Numbered from the stretch's first letter, positions 1-9,366 are shown. The stretch is DNA of 49,026 nt from CAYQUC01 sp964514215 (GCA_964514215.1 CAZEPW010000022.1:1-49026); one strand, 5' to 3'. Numbers and translations are program-made. The notes: generated by a model from the letters alone, not told the origin.

Positions 1-377
1 AAATTAAGCTCAATAAATTCGAGCGCATTACCATCAGGATCGCGACAGAATAGCGCCTTACGACCTGATTGACTAACAGAAAAATCAATTTTAGCGGCAA
101 TTAAAGACGCTTCTAAAATTTTTATAGACCCAACTTGTAATGCAACATGACGATCATGTCCTCCGTGCTCAGGACGACCAACCGTTGAATCAGGGTTGTC
201 TAGCGCTAACAAATGTATCTGAGCATTATTGCCAACATCAAACCAAAGCCCACCATATGCTAAATCAGGCCGGTTATGATTTAATGTCATGCCTAATATC
301 GAACCATAAAAGTGTTTAGATATTTCAATATCTTTAATTATATAAGTAGCATGTAAAATAGTTATAAAATTATTCAT
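1..377 (-). CDS. VOC-family (glyoxalase/bleomycin-resistance-like) protein, 3' end cut by window
   Basis: Reading from the ATG at 377 the frame stays open to the window edge (125 codons, no stop). The protein starts MNNFITILHATYIIKD and carries the beta-alpha-beta-beta-beta pattern of vicinal-oxygen-chelate proteins: an early HATYIIKDIEISKHFYGSILG segment type, a central HGGHDRHVALQV strand with metal-ligand-type histidines, and the late RDPDGNALEFIEL strand that closes most VOC domains. Such proteins bind a metal and act as glyoxalases, dioxygenases or resistance proteins; substrate cannot be told. The start overlaps the 3' end of the EamA exporter gene by 8 bases, so the two are probably translated from one message. 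Confidence 0.8.
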   Translation of the reverse strand, partial: MNNFITILHATYIIKDIEISKHFYGSILGMTLNHNRPDLAYGGLWFDVGNNAQIHLLALDNPDSTVGRPEHGGHDRHVALQVGSIKILEASLIAAKIDFSVSQSGRKALFCRDPDGNALEFIELN

Positions 378-1236
378 TCTTCGTTTCATCTATGCAAATC
401 TTTGACGCAAAATACCCTGCTGTTAAAATTAAAATGCCACCAACCCACTCTCTTATTAAGACCACTTCATTGGTTAATACATTAGCCGATACCGCAGCCA
501 CAATAATTTCAAATAATAAGATAATTGCAGAACGTTGAACAGGCATATTCGAAACACCATACATAACAGTAACAGTCATAACTACAATTAGTAATGCGCC
601 AATTAATGTTGCACTGAATATAACCTGTATTGAAGTATTTACAATACTACTGCTATCAAATATAACCAACACACCTGAAATTAAAATGACTCCCAACCAT
701 GAAAAGACCACTTTAAGTTGCACCGGTGCATCTTGCGCTTTTCGAGCAAGAACATTGGTTATAGCAAATGCAAACCCCGAAGATAACGCCAACCAGTCAT
801 TCGCACTCGAGGGAATTGGAAATCCTATCTGCTCCTGCCATAACATTATAATGGCACCAATCAATGCTAGAGTTAACATAGCACCACTCAGAGTAGTGAA
901 TTTTTCTTTTAAAATAAACACTCCAAATAAAGTTGCCCACAGCGGTGAAAGATAAAATAAAATCATCACTCTTACGATAGGCCCTTCGATAATAGCAAGA
1001 ATAAAAGTGGTATTACACCAACCACTCGCTAATGCTATCAATATTAATAAATTTGAATTCTTACTAAATTGCTGGCGATAACGATAAAATAATACAACCA
1101 AGATAGGCAGTGTTCCAAGATAAATAAACAACGTTGCCCATATCCCTGACAACCCATTATCCTCTAAGATTCTAAGTGGATACCAAAAAATTCCCCACAG
1201 TGTTGCTGCTAGTAATAAACTTAACATTGGATACAA
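370..1236 (-). CDS. EamA/DMT-family transporter
   Basis: The 288-residue protein is almost entirely hydrophobic, with about ten predicted membrane helices in two similar halves, as in the drug/metabolite transporter (DMT, EamA/RhaT) family. It starts MYPMLSLLLAATLWGIFWYP, and the N-terminal helix with the small-residue TLWG motif is typical of EamA repeats. A second repeat begins near SANDWLALSSGFAFAITNV. Family members export amino acids or other small metabolites from the inner membrane; the substrate is not predictable. It is divergent from dapC with an 83-bp gap that must hold both promoters, and overlaps the VOC gene downstream. Confidence 0.88.
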   Translation of the reverse strand: MYPMLSLLLAATLWGIFWYPLRILEDNGLSGIWATLFIYLGTLPILVVLFYRYRQQFSKNSNLLILIALASGWCNTTFILAIIEGPIVRVMILFYLSPLWATLFGVFILKEKFTTLSGAMLTLALIGAIIMLWQEQIGFPIPSSANDWLALSSGFAFAITNVLARKAQDAPVQLKVVFSWLGVILISGVLVIFDSSSIVNTSIQVIFSATLIGALLIVVMTVTVMYGVSNMPVQRSAIILLFEIIVAAVSANVLTNEVVLIREWVGGILILTAGYFASKICIDETKNE

Positions 1237-1319
1237 TTGTTATTTCTCCAAAACTCTCTTGATAGCTGAGCATTAACTGATAAAATAGCATTACTTTTAT
1301 CTTAAATATATGATTATAT

Positions 1320-2516
1320 ATGAATCCCGACTTACATAAGCTACACCCTTACCCTTTTGAAAAACTACGTGACTTAAAATCCGCTATTACCCCACCTTCG
1401 GATTTAACACATATTGCTTTGTCAATCGGCGAACCAAAACATGATACTCCAAAATTTGTTATAACCGAGCTCACTAAAAGTTTAGCTAATATTGGCGCAT
1501 ACCCAAGCACATTAGGCGATAAATCACTTAGGCAGGCAATTTCAAATTGGTTGATAAACCGTTTTAATTTACCACTAGAGAGCATTCATCCCGACAAGCA
1601 TGTCTTACCGGTTACTGGAACCCGGGAGGCATTATTTTCATTTACACAGTGTATTGTTGATAAATCAAACGATCCTTTGGTTTTAATGCCAAATCCTTTT
1701 TACCAAATCTATGAAGGTGCCGCACTGTTAGCCGGCGCTAAACCCTATTATTTAAATTCAATTGTTGAATTAAACAATATTCCGGATTATAACAACGTAC
1801 CCGATGCTATTTGGCAACAATGCCAACTGCTAACCATTTGCACCCCCGGAAATCCTTCTGGTGCAGTATTACGCATCGAGCAATTACAAAACTTAATCGC
1901 ACTTTCTAAAAAGTTTGATTTTATTATTGCATCTGATGAGTGTTATTCCGAAATTTATTTTAATGCTGCTGAACCACCTCCAGGCTTATTACAAGCTGCG
2001 GCCCTAATGGGAAACACTGAATATCAACGCTGCGTGGTATTTCATAGTTTATCGAAACGTTCTAACTTACCCGGATTACGTTCTGGATTCGTGGCTGGCG
2101 ATAAAAATATTATACAAAATTATCTGAAATACCGCACCTATCACGGTTGCGTAATGCCACCACACCATCAAGCCGCCAGCACCTGTGCTTGGCAAGATGA
2201 ACAGCATGTTATCGAAAATCGAGATTTATACACACAGAAATTTCAAATGTTCATTGATATTTTAAAATCTGAAATTGAAATCAATTACCCTGATGCAGGA
2301 TTTTATATATGGCTTAAAACACCTATCAATGATCAGGAATTTACCAAAAAACTGTATCAACAACAAAATATAACCGTTTTGCCTGGCAGCTTCCTTTCAA
2401 GAACAACAAAATTGGGCAATCCTGGTGAAAATTATGTCAGGCTAGCGCTAGTCAGTACTTTAGAAGAATGTAATGATGCGGCTAATCGTATCAAATCATT
2501 TCTGAAAACGTTATAA
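1320..2516 (+). CDS. dapC: Succinyldiaminopimelate transaminase (DapC)
   Basis: This is a 398-residue class I/II PLP aminotransferase. The N-terminus (LHPYPFEKLRDL, then LSIGEPKH) is characteristic of the DapC subgroup. The PLP-lysine loop reads FHSLSKRSNLPGLRSGFV, with the Schiff-base lysine in SLSKRSN, and the conserved TPGNPSG and SDECYSEIYF segments bind cofactor. DapC converts N-succinyl-2-amino-6-oxopimelate to N-succinyl-LL-diaminopimelate with glutamate as amino donor, in the lysine/peptidoglycan pathway. The next genes are dapD, an ArsC-like gene and dapE, the usual gammaproteobacterial order, so function is well supported by context. It is the first gene of the run, divergent from the EamA exporter. 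Confidence 0.93.
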   Translation: MNPDLHKLHPYPFEKLRDLKSAITPPSDLTHIALSIGEPKHDTPKFVITELTKSLANIGAYPSTLGDKSLRQAISNWLINRFNLPLESIHPDKHVLPVTGTREALFSFTQCIVDKSNDPLVLMPNPFYQIYEGAALLAGAKPYYLNSIVELNNIPDYNNVPDAIWQQCQLLTICTPGNPSGAVLRIEQLQNLIALSKKFDFIIASDECYSEIYFNAAEPPPGLLQAAALMGNTEYQRCVVFHSLSKRSNLPGLRSGFVAGDKNIIQNYLKYRTYHGCVMPPHHQAASTCAWQDEQHVIENRDLYTQKFQMFIDILKSEIEINYPDAGFYIWLKTPINDQEFTKKLYQQQNITVLPGSFLSRTTKLGNPGENYVRLALVSTLEECNDAANRIKSFLKTL

Positions 2517-2592
2517 TCATCCCGTATTTTAAATTACCCTAATGTAAATAACCGATACCCCTACAATGGGCACTATCTGTTGGAGAGAGTTA

Positions 2593-3414
2593 ATGAGCGA
2601 CCTAAAAGAAATTATTGAATCAGCATTTGAAACACGAGCTGAAATAACCCCAAGAAATGTTGACACCAATGTAAAAGAAGCCGTTGACGAAATTATTAAC
2701 AAGCTTGATAGCGGTGAATATCGTGTTGCTGAAAAAGTTGGAAATGACTGGGTCGTTAATGAATGGTTAAAAAAAGCTGTTTTGTTATCATTTCGAATTC
2801 AAGACAATAATTTTATGAAAGGTGGTTTTACCAACTACTTTGATAAAGTAGAAGCAAAATATTCGGATTACAATGCGCGAGAATTTCGAGCCCAAGGTGT
2901 TCGTGTGGTACCACCCGCAACGGTTCGCAAAGGTGTTTATCTCGCATCGGGTGTGGTATTAATGCCTTCCTACGTTAATATCGGTGCCTATGTTGATAGC
3001 GGCACCATGGTAGATACTTGGGCAACCGTCGGTTCCTGTGCCCAAATTGGTAAAAACGTGCATCTTTCTGGTGGCGTTGGTATCGGTGGCGTATTAGAAC
3101 CATTACAAGCAGCCCCAACAATTATTGAAGACAACTGTTTCATTGGCGCACGCTCAGAAGTTGTAGAAGGTGTTATTGTTGAAGAAGGTTCCGTCATTTC
3201 CATGGGCGTTTATATTGGTCAAAGCACTAAAATTTACAACAGAGAAACAGACGAAGTAAGCTATGGCCGTATACCTGCCGGTTCAGTTGTTGTAGCGGGT
3301 AACCTACCTTCAAAAGACGGTAAATACAGTCTTTATTGTGCAGTTATCGTAAAACAAGTTGATGCCAAAACACGAAGCAAGGTTGGAATCAACGAATTAC
3401 TGCGCAACATCTAG
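2593..3414 (+). CDS. dapD: Tetrahydrodipicolinate N-succinyltransferase (DapD)
   Basis: The 273-residue protein begins MSDLKEIIESAFETRAEI and has the left-handed beta-helix hexapeptide repeats of trimeric acyltransferases (VVLMPSYVNIGAYVDSG, then GGVGIGGVLEP). It transfers succinyl from succinyl-CoA to tetrahydrodipicolinate in the cytosol, one step before DapC. I chose the ATG at 2593, not one 27 bases upstream, because TGGAGAGAG lies just before it and because the family starts there. Length matches the family (about 274). It follows dapC after a short gap and precedes the ArsC-like gene by 10 bases, so it is in the same operon. Confidence 0.95.
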   Translation: MSDLKEIIESAFETRAEITPRNVDTNVKEAVDEIINKLDSGEYRVAEKVGNDWVVNEWLKKAVLLSFRIQDNNFMKGGFTNYFDKVEAKYSDYNAREFRAQGVRVVPPATVRKGVYLASGVVLMPSYVNIGAYVDSGTMVDTWATVGSCAQIGKNVHLSGGVGIGGVLEPLQAAPTIIEDNCFIGARSEVVEGVIVEEGSVISMGVYIGQSTKIYNRETDEVSYGRIPAGSVVVAGNLPSKDGKYSLYCAVIVKQVDAKTRSKVGINELLRNI

Positions 3415-3424
3415 CATTCGAAAA

Positions 3425-3769
3425 ATGATAACACTTTATGGCATTAAAAATTGTGATACCGTCAAGAAGGCTCGACGTTGGCTCGACGACAATCAACAAC
3501 AATATCAATTTCATGACTTAAGAGTTGACGGGCTTGATAGTGAAAAACTATCAAGCTGGTTAACGCAAATTGATAAAATGGCATTATTAAATAAACGCAG
3601 TACCACCTGGCGGCAATTACCTGATGCCGATAAATCAAACCTTTCTGACTCAAATATAAAAAAATTATTGCTCAATAATGTCACATTAATTAAACGTCCC
3701 GTGCTTGAATTTAATAAAAAAATATACACTGGCTTTTCAGATAAAAACTATCAAGAAATATTCAATTAA
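3425..3769 (+). CDS. ArsC/Spx-family (YffB-like) thioredoxin-fold protein
   Basis: The 114-residue protein starts MITLYGIKNCDTVKKARRWL, the arsenate-reductase-like fold with a single cysteine in NCDTVKKA. It has the conserved LLNKRSTTWRQL and IKRPVLEF segments of the ArsC/Spx/YffB group. In Escherichia coli the equivalent (YffB) also lies just before dapE and its role is unclear; a glutathione-linked reductase role has been suggested and true arsenate reduction is not established. The start is set at 3425, 10 bases after dapD; an upstream in-frame extension only overlaps dapD and lacks family similarity. It precedes dapE by 6 bases. Confidence 0.85.
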   Translation: MITLYGIKNCDTVKKARRWLDDNQQQYQFHDLRVDGLDSEKLSSWLTQIDKMALLNKRSTTWRQLPDADKSNLSDSNIKKLLLNNVTLIKRPVLEFNKKIYTGFSDKNYQEIFN

Positions 3770-3775
3770 ATCAAA

Positions 3776-4912
3776 ATGCCGAATACAATCACTCTTCTAA
3801 AAAAACTAATTAAACAACAATCCGTTACTCCTGATGAAACTGATTGTTTATCGATGCTGGGCGATCGACTTAAACAGCTAGATTTTAATATTGAATACTT
3901 ACGTTATGATGATGTTAATAACCTTTGGGCTAGACGAGGAACAAGTGAACCCTTATTAGTTTTTGCTGGCCATACAGATGTAGTACCTACCGGACCAGAA
4001 GCAAAGTGGACTTTTCCACCCTTTGAACCTACCGAACACAATGGCCAGTTATACGGCCGTGGTACTGCTGATATGAAAGGCTCTATCGCAGCAATGTGTA
4101 CTGCTGTTGAACGCTTTATTGCCGAAAATGTTAACCATAAAGGCTCAATTGCATTTTTAATTACCGGCGATGAAGAAGGCCCGTCCATAAATGGTACCGT
4201 TAAAGTCATTGACGAATTAGTCAAACGCAAAGAAAAAATTGATTATTGCCTTGTTGGTGAGCCCTCTAGCACGGCTAAACTCGGCGATATCATCAAAAAT
4301 GGTCGACGTGGTTCTTTAAATGGTCATCTACACATTAAAGGCAAACAAGGACACGTTGCTTATCCACATTTAGCAGATAACCCAATACATCTCGCTATAC
4401 CGTTTTTAAACGAATTGTGTAATATGGTTTGGGATAATGGCAATGAATATTTTCCACCAACCACATTTCAAATTAGTAACATTGAATCTGGTACCGGCGC
4501 TGAAAATGTTATTCCCGGTGAATTAAAACTCATGTTTAATTTTCGTTATTCTACCGAGGTTACTGCAGAACAAATAAAAACCAAAGTTACCAAGCTAATC
4601 GAGAAACATCAGTTTAATCACGATATTACTTGGCGTTTATCGGGCAAACCTTTTATAACTCCCAAGGGGGAGCTGGTTAATGCTGTTAGTGCTGCTATTA
4701 AAGAACACTGTGGTTATCAAACTGAATTATCCACCACAGGTGGAACCTCCGATGGCCGGTTTATTGCACCAACAGGCGCGCAGGTTGTTGAGCTTGGCCC
4801 CATTAACAAAACCATTCACCAAATTGATGAACACGTTTCAATTGATGACTTGAAGAAATTATCATTAATTTATGAATCGATGTTAATCAATATATTTAAC
4901 ATCGATTCATAA
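3776..4912 (+). CDS. dapE: Succinyl-diaminopimelate desuccinylase (DapE)
   Basis: This is a 378-residue M20-family zinc peptidase-like enzyme. Metal-binding motifs are visible in order: FAGHTDVVPTG (His and catalytic Asp), YGRGTADMKGSIA (bridging Asp), ITGDEEGPSINGT (catalytic Glu-Glu) and a late HQIDEHV histidine. The STTGGTSDGRF segment is diagnostic for DapE. It hydrolyses N-succinyl-LL-diaminopimelate to LL-DAP and succinate, completing the succinylase branch begun by DapD and DapC. It is the last gene of the operon; its final codons and stop form one arm of a long hairpin (4869-4913). Confidence 0.95.
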   Translation: MPNTITLLKKLIKQQSVTPDETDCLSMLGDRLKQLDFNIEYLRYDDVNNLWARRGTSEPLLVFAGHTDVVPTGPEAKWTFPPFEPTEHNGQLYGRGTADMKGSIAAMCTAVERFIAENVNHKGSIAFLITGDEEGPSINGTVKVIDELVKRKEKIDYCLVGEPSSTAKLGDIIKNGRRGSLNGHLHIKGKQGHVAYPHLADNPIHLAIPFLNELCNMVWDNGNEYFPPTTFQISNIESGTGAENVIPGELKLMFNFRYSTEVTAEQIKTKVTKLIEKHQFNHDITWRLSGKPFITPKGELVNAVSAAIKEHCGYQTELSTTGGTSDGRFIAPTGAQVVELGPINKTIHQIDEHVSIDDLKKLSLIYESMLINIFNIDS

Positions 4913-4913
4913 A
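4869..4913. terminator. Long perfect hairpin over the dapE stop codon
   Basis: Bases 4869-4886 and 4896-4913 are perfect 18-bp inverted repeats (arm TTTATGAATCGATGTTAA) around a 9-base loop. The right arm contains the dapE stop codon. There is no clean T-run after it on the plus strand, so it is not a textbook intrinsic terminator. It sits between convergent units (dapE + and the DUF302-like gene -), where a two-way terminator or mRNA 3'-end stabiliser is expected. Confidence 0.55.
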
Positions 4914-4989
4914 TCAATAGTGAAATCTTTTGAGCCGAAATCTAAAGTTTAAACAACAGAATAAAGCACTATTAAAATTTACTATTTTG

Positions 4990-5529
4990 CTATTTTACTA
5001 ATGCTTCTTCAATTGAGCGAATAACATCTTGTTCTAACTCGATGGCAATTTCTTCAGCCGGGCTATTTACCGCAACTCGACCAGGACGAACAAAGAGAAC
5101 TTTGGTAACACCTTTTTTATGAATTAATGTAATATGCAAAGGACACAAGGCCATCATATTTGGATCAGCATTACTGACTTTATTAGCATACCAACCATTA
5201 CAAAATACCATGCTACGAATGGATTCTAATTTATTTTTATTATAATCATCTCCCCAACGTTTCGCAAAGTGCGCTAAATTTTTACCAATGTTAGGTTCAA
5301 AAACGACAAAGTAGCCATTATTATCTAATGAGGTAAAAACTTTCTTATAAACAACGTTTAATGGACTTTTAATTTTTTTAACATAAACCATTGGCTTTGA
5401 TTTTGCCATAAATTGTTCAGTTGAGCTAACCGAATTCTTATTAATAAAACCACTTTCAACTGTTGTTTCGACATCTTGTGCGTATACTTGTGTTGTTAAA
5501 CTTAAACAAACTATCAGCCATTTCAACAT
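4990..5529 (-). CDS. Exported DUF302-like protein
   Basis: The 179-residue protein starts with a clear signal peptide (MLKWLIVCLSLTTQVYAQ, cleavage likely after VYA). The mature part has the pattern of DUF302-type proteins: VYVKKIKSPLNVVYKKVFTS, a central FVVFEPNIGKNL and a C-terminal stretch ending in EQDVIRSIEEAL. I set the start at 5529, where GGAG precedes the ATG; a longer frame from 5574 would hide the signal peptide and run into tsaB. It starts 13 bases after tsaB ends, so it is probably the last gene of the yoaA-tsaB unit. Molecular function is unknown; two cysteines (CNGW and CPLH) could form a disulfide in the periplasm. Confidence 0.7.
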   Translation of the reverse strand: MLKWLIVCLSLTTQVYAQDVETTVESGFINKNSVSSTEQFMAKSKPMVYVKKIKSPLNVVYKKVFTSLDNNGYFVVFEPNIGKNLAHFAKRWGDDYNKNKLESIRSMVFCNGWYANKVSNADPNMMALCPLHITLIHKKGVTKVLFVRPGRVAVNSPAEEIAIELEQDVIRSIEEALVK

Positions 5530-5542
5530 AGGATCTCCAGTA

Positions 5543-6229
5543 TTAAATATTGAGTTTTTTCTTGGATGCAACATTATTTCGTAAATAGATAGGATTTACG
5601 TCTGCTGCGTTAATAACATTATTATTTTTAAATTCATATACTGCTAAAGGGATCATATCAATAGCATTGGGATGAATACATGTTTTATCTCCATTTTCTT
5701 TTGTTCTAATTGCCAATTTATTTTCATAAGCAACTAATGCTTCCCCAACACTATACCAATTTTTCGAATTATCCAATTGTAACACATCGGGATTAGAAAC
5801 ACTTTCAGCACCAATTAACGTCATGATGTCGTTATCTAAAGAGTAACATCCCCAATAAATTTCAGACATTCGCGCATCCTGCAAAACCGCGATATGGTGT
5901 TGTTTGGTTTCGCGATAAACTCCCTGCGCTAATATCCTTAAACTTGATAAAGCAATAACAGGTATATCGTGACTATAAGCTATTCCTTGGCAAACACCGG
6001 CTGCAATCCTAAGCCCGGTAAATGAACCCGGTCCCTGACCAAAAGCAATAACATCAATGTCTGACAGTGAAAGATTTGCTTGGTTCAACAAAGTTTCAAT
6101 CATACCGAGTATTAAATTAGCATGTCCACGAGGTTGTATTTTATGCTCACTTAAAATTCCTTGTTGTGAATCACAAGCTAAAGCAACACTACAGGCCATG
6201 GTACTGGTGTCAAAAGCTAGAATATTCAT
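5543..6229 (-). CDS. tsaB: tRNA threonylcarbamoyladenosine biosynthesis protein TsaB
   Basis: The 228-residue protein begins MNILAFDTSTMACSVALA, the ASKHA-fold phosphate-1 loop of TsaB. It carries the signature GQGPGSFTGLRIAAGVCQG and the LSSLRILAQG segment. TsaB is an inactive paralogue of TsaD that scaffolds the TsaB-TsaD-TsaE complex making t6A at position 37 of ANN-decoding tRNAs. The ATG overlaps the last four bases of the helicase gene (ATGA), so the two are translationally coupled, as in many gammaproteobacteria where yoaA and tsaB are neighbours. Length is normal for the family. Confidence 0.95.
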   Translation of the reverse strand: MNILAFDTSTMACSVALACDSQQGILSEHKIQPRGHANLILGMIETLLNQANLSLSDIDVIAFGQGPGSFTGLRIAAGVCQGIAYSHDIPVIALSSLRILAQGVYRETKQHHIAVLQDARMSEIYWGCYSLDNDIMTLIGAESVSNPDVLQLDNSKNWYSVGEALVAYENKLAIRTKENGDKTCIHPNAIDMIPLAVYEFKNNNVINAADVNPIYLRNNVASKKKLNI

Positions 6230-8184
6230 GAAGTAATAATATCGATAGAATTATTCTCTAACTGCGAGGATTGTACATCTGTTTGAAAAAATGCCGTTAC
6301 GTCATTTAAATCTCGAGTAACAGGCATACTGGGTAAGCTGGCTATAAATTTTTTGCCATAAGGTTTACTGCTTATTCGCGGATCGCACAATACCAGTAAG
6401 CCTCGATCATTCATGTCTCGAATTAATCGGCCAACACCTTGTTTCAGAGTAATGACCGCATTGGGTAATTGATAAGTCATAAACGGATTTTCACCATTAC
6501 TTCGCATGGTATCAATGCGTGCCTTTAAAACCGGATCACCAATTGAAGCAAAGGGTAGTTTATCAATAATGACACAGGATAAAGCTTCGCCGCGCACATC
6601 CACACCTTCCCAAAAACTACTGGTGCCGAGTAACACGGCATTGCCTTTTTGACGAAAATCATCCAGCAAAGTATCTCGTGGTGCATCACCTTGAACTAGC
6701 AAAGGATAATCTATTGTATTTTCTAATAATGATTTAGCTTGAGCTAAGGCGCGATAACTCGTAAATAAAAAAAATGTTCTGCCTTTTACGATATTAATAA
6801 TGTTTTTTGCTTCTGATATAATTTGGGGATTATATTGAAAGGCATTTGGTTCAGGTAATCCCGAAGGTAAATAAATTAATGCTTGTTGCTGAAAATTAAA
6901 AGGGCTATCAAGTAATAGTTCGGTTGCTGAGTCAATTCCCATGCGCTCAGAAAAATACTTAAATGAATTTTCAACGGCTAATGTTGCTGAAGTAAAAACC
7001 CAAGCACCGGGATACTTAGTTAATTGTTCGTTAAAATGTGGTGCGATACTCATTGGGGTCATGTGTAATGAGTAATGTCGTTTTCGAATATCACACCAAC
7101 GAATATACTGTTGATCATCCGTCTGCAAAATCATTTCTAAGCGATTAATAAAAGATAAACAGCGGTTAGAACATGAGTCCATCACTTTGCTTCTTTCTTC
7201 AAGTGGCTGTAATAGTGCATGCAACTCTTGAAGCTGATTTAATAATGCATTTATCGCTTTAAGTGAACTGGCTTGTTTCATAACGTCATTCCACGCTAAT
7301 CGGCTTAACTGGCTACCAAAAGTCAAACGCAAATCAGCAACACAGGTTTTTAATTCTTTTGTGCAATCAGCAACATCATAATCTTCATTAATTTCACTTA
7401 AATATTCCAAATGAACGTCTTGCGCTAAACTATAAAGCTGATTACTACTAACGGATAAACCAAAAAAACTTGAGGCAATATCAGGCATTTGATGTGCTTC
7501 ATCAATAATATACGCATCACAGTCTGGCAGTAATTCACCAAAACCTTCTTCTTTTAATGCCATATCCGAAAATAACAAATAGTGATTAATAATAACAATA
7601 TCTGCTGCTTGAGCTTGTCTTCTCGCCTGCATTAAATAGCAATCAGAAAAAAACTGACATTCTTGTCCAACGCAATTATCCGATGTTGACGTTACTTTGT
7701 GCCATATTAAATCCTTTTCATCAATTGATTTACATTCGGATATATCTCCAGCATGCCGCCCCGAACTCCAACGTCGAATTTTAGTTATTTTTTTAACTTC
7801 TTCTGCACTTGAATAACGCCCTTCTCTTTCCGCAATATCCAGATAATAATGACACAAGTAATTAGCACGGCCTTTTAATAATGCAACGGATATAGGAATA
7901 GCTAGTGCATCTTTAACGATTGGAACATCTTTATAAAATAATTGGTCTTGAAGATTTTTTGTGCCGGTAGAAATTATTATTTTTTTACCTGACATCATTG
8001 CAGGCACTAAATAAGCAAATGTTTTACCGGTACCCGTCCCAGCTTCTGCAATTAATTTACCTTGATTTGACAATGTTTGCTGAATCGCGACAGCTAATTC
8101 GAGTTGTTGTTGCCTTGGTGCATAACCCGAAACGGATAACGCAAGTGGACCTTTATTGCTGAGAATTGTGGTTACATCTAACAT
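6226..8184 (-). CDS. yoaA: DinG/XPD-family DNA helicase, YoaA type
   Basis: This 652-residue superfamily 2 helicase shows motif I AEAGTGTGKTFAYLVP, motif II IIDEAHQMPD (DEAH) and motif VI QGVGRLIRDMNDRG. Between motifs I and II is the Fe-S cluster cysteine set (C in ANYLCHYYLD, then CVGQECQFFSDC). It unwinds DNA 5'-3'. In E. coli, YoaA works with HolC (DNA polymerase III chi) in repair of stalled replication. The N-terminal SGYAPRQQQLELA motif and the coupling to tsaB fit YoaA and not DinG proper. No truncation is seen. Confidence 0.9.
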   Translation of the reverse strand: MLDVTTILSNKGPLALSVSGYAPRQQQLELAVAIQQTLSNQGKLIAEAGTGTGKTFAYLVPAMMSGKKIIISTGTKNLQDQLFYKDVPIVKDALAIPISVALLKGRANYLCHYYLDIAEREGRYSSAEEVKKITKIRRWSSGRHAGDISECKSIDEKDLIWHKVTSTSDNCVGQECQFFSDCYLMQARRQAQAADIVIINHYLLFSDMALKEEGFGELLPDCDAYIIDEAHQMPDIASSFFGLSVSSNQLYSLAQDVHLEYLSEINEDYDVADCTKELKTCVADLRLTFGSQLSRLAWNDVMKQASSLKAINALLNQLQELHALLQPLEERSKVMDSCSNRCLSFINRLEMILQTDDQQYIRWCDIRKRHYSLHMTPMSIAPHFNEQLTKYPGAWVFTSATLAVENSFKYFSERMGIDSATELLLDSPFNFQQQALIYLPSGLPEPNAFQYNPQIISEAKNIINIVKGRTFFLFTSYRALAQAKSLLENTIDYPLLVQGDAPRDTLLDDFRQKGNAVLLGTSSFWEGVDVRGEALSCVIIDKLPFASIGDPVLKARIDTMRSNGENPFMTYQLPNAVITLKQGVGRLIRDMNDRGLLVLCDPRISSKPYGKKFIASLPSMPVTRDLNDVTAFFQTDVQSSQLENNSIDIITS

Positions 8185-8265
8185 GGATGGAGTATACCAA
8201 ATAGTCCGTCTTGAAAAAACGATAAATAACTATCTTGATAATTCTACAAATAAACAAGTGTTTTA

Positions 8266-8772
8266 CTATGATTCAGCTTGGTTATTCCAAACACCATCAT
8301 CAATATAACCTTGATCTTTTGACCAAACTAGGTGACTTATTTTCTTAAAACGAGAGATAGACATCGCACCTCGTTTTGATCGATTACTTTGCGCTGCGCT
8401 CTCAACCTCGGTTATGATTTCAACTCGGCTAATCTCATAAATTTCATAGGCATCAAAATCTTCATTCATTAGGACCAACACCAATAAATCCCATTCTTGT
8501 TCAACTTTTAGCTGCCCTATTCTGGCACCTGATTTTTTTTGATCAAAAATAGCTCGACCTTTAATTAAAACTTTAAGGCCTTCACGTTGACCTTTACCAA
8601 GAGCATCAAAACTACTGGAATTATCATTAATCGGTTGTAAATTAAGGTAATTACAGGCATCATTTTTGGCAATTTCATTACCAATACCCAATGATTTACC
8701 CGTCGCTCGACGATAATCAGCCGCGATTTTACGTGCTTCGGACATGAGCTTATCAACGGAATAAATGGACAT
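8266..8772 (-). CDS. DUF6998-like protein of unknown function
   Basis: This 168-residue soluble protein begins MSIYSVDKLMSEARKIAADYRRATGKSLGI. The order of an N-terminal helix (EARKIAADYRRATGK), a central strand pair with LIKGRAIF, then QEWDLLVLVLMNEDFDAYEIYE and a final AMSISRFKKI matches what I remember of DUF6998 proteins. The D...IKGR plus strand arrangement resembles a PD-(D/E)xK nuclease core, but I cannot confirm catalytic residues and that is inference. It is alone between yoaA and the TPR lipoprotein, with a gap of about 80 bases before yoaA. Confidence 0.65.
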   Translation of the reverse strand: MSIYSVDKLMSEARKIAADYRRATGKSLGIGNEIAKNDACNYLNLQPINDNSSSFDALGKGQREGLKVLIKGRAIFDQKKSGARIGQLKVEQEWDLLVLVLMNEDFDAYEIYEISRVEIITEVESAAQSNRSKRGAMSISRFKKISHLVWSKDQGYIDDGVWNNQAES

Positions 8773-8883
8773 CGAAGGGATTATTTTCTTTATACATCTG
8801 ATAACTATAGCCTCCCTAAGGAGCTTTTGTTAAAAAAAGCAAAAAAAATCCACTATAAAAGTAACTCTATTTGAATAGCTTAA

Positions 8884-9366
8884 TTAATTATTACGAATTA
8901 ATTTATCAGCCTTTTCTTGTGCCATTTTTGATTGGGCAATATTACCAAGCCAATTTTCAGCATGTGCAATAATTCGCCAATTATCAGCACGGAGTGTGTA
9001 GTCATTATTAGCCATACTATTTGATTTTGCAGCCATACCAATTGCTTTAGTATAACGTCCCTGATGTAATTTCATTTTTGCCATATAATGCCACAAGACT
9101 GCATTACGCGGCTCTATTCTCAGTGCTCGCTCTAGCAATGATTCTGCACGCGCGATATTACCACTGCTCGCTGCACCACGAGCATCAAGCAATAACGATT
9201 TAACAGCATCACCAGTACGAGAATTTGGAGCAATAACCTGATGTTTGACTTGATTACCATGCGCCAACGGATCCAAACTCTCAGACTTTCTGCTGCTAAT
9301 CGAACAGGCTGATAATGAAACCAATGTAGACAAAATAACAATTTCAACAGCAAATAATTTACGCAC
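8884..9366 (-). CDS. TPR-repeat lipoprotein
   Basis: The 160-residue protein has a short N-terminal hydrophobic stretch ending in a lipobox (LVSLSAC, Cys at about 21), then one to two tetratricopeptide repeats (ARGAASSGNIARAESLLERA, WHYMAKMKLHQGRYTKAIGM). The predicted start is GTG at 9366, which shares one base with the mrcB stop (TAGTG). A good AAGGAG lies inside the last mrcB codons about 11 bases before it, which decides the start. Coupling to mrcB suggests a role with PBP1b, perhaps as an outer-membrane partner protein of the kind known for PBP1 enzymes; this is inference. The exact function is unknown. Confidence 0.8.
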   Translation of the reverse strand: MRKLFAVEIVILSTLVSLSACSISSRKSESLDPLAHGNQVKHQVIAPNSRTGDAVKSLLLDARGAASSGNIARAESLLERALRIEPRNAVLWHYMAKMKLHQGRYTKAIGMAAKSNSMANNDYTLRADNWRIIAHAENWLGNIAQSKMAQEKADKLIRNN

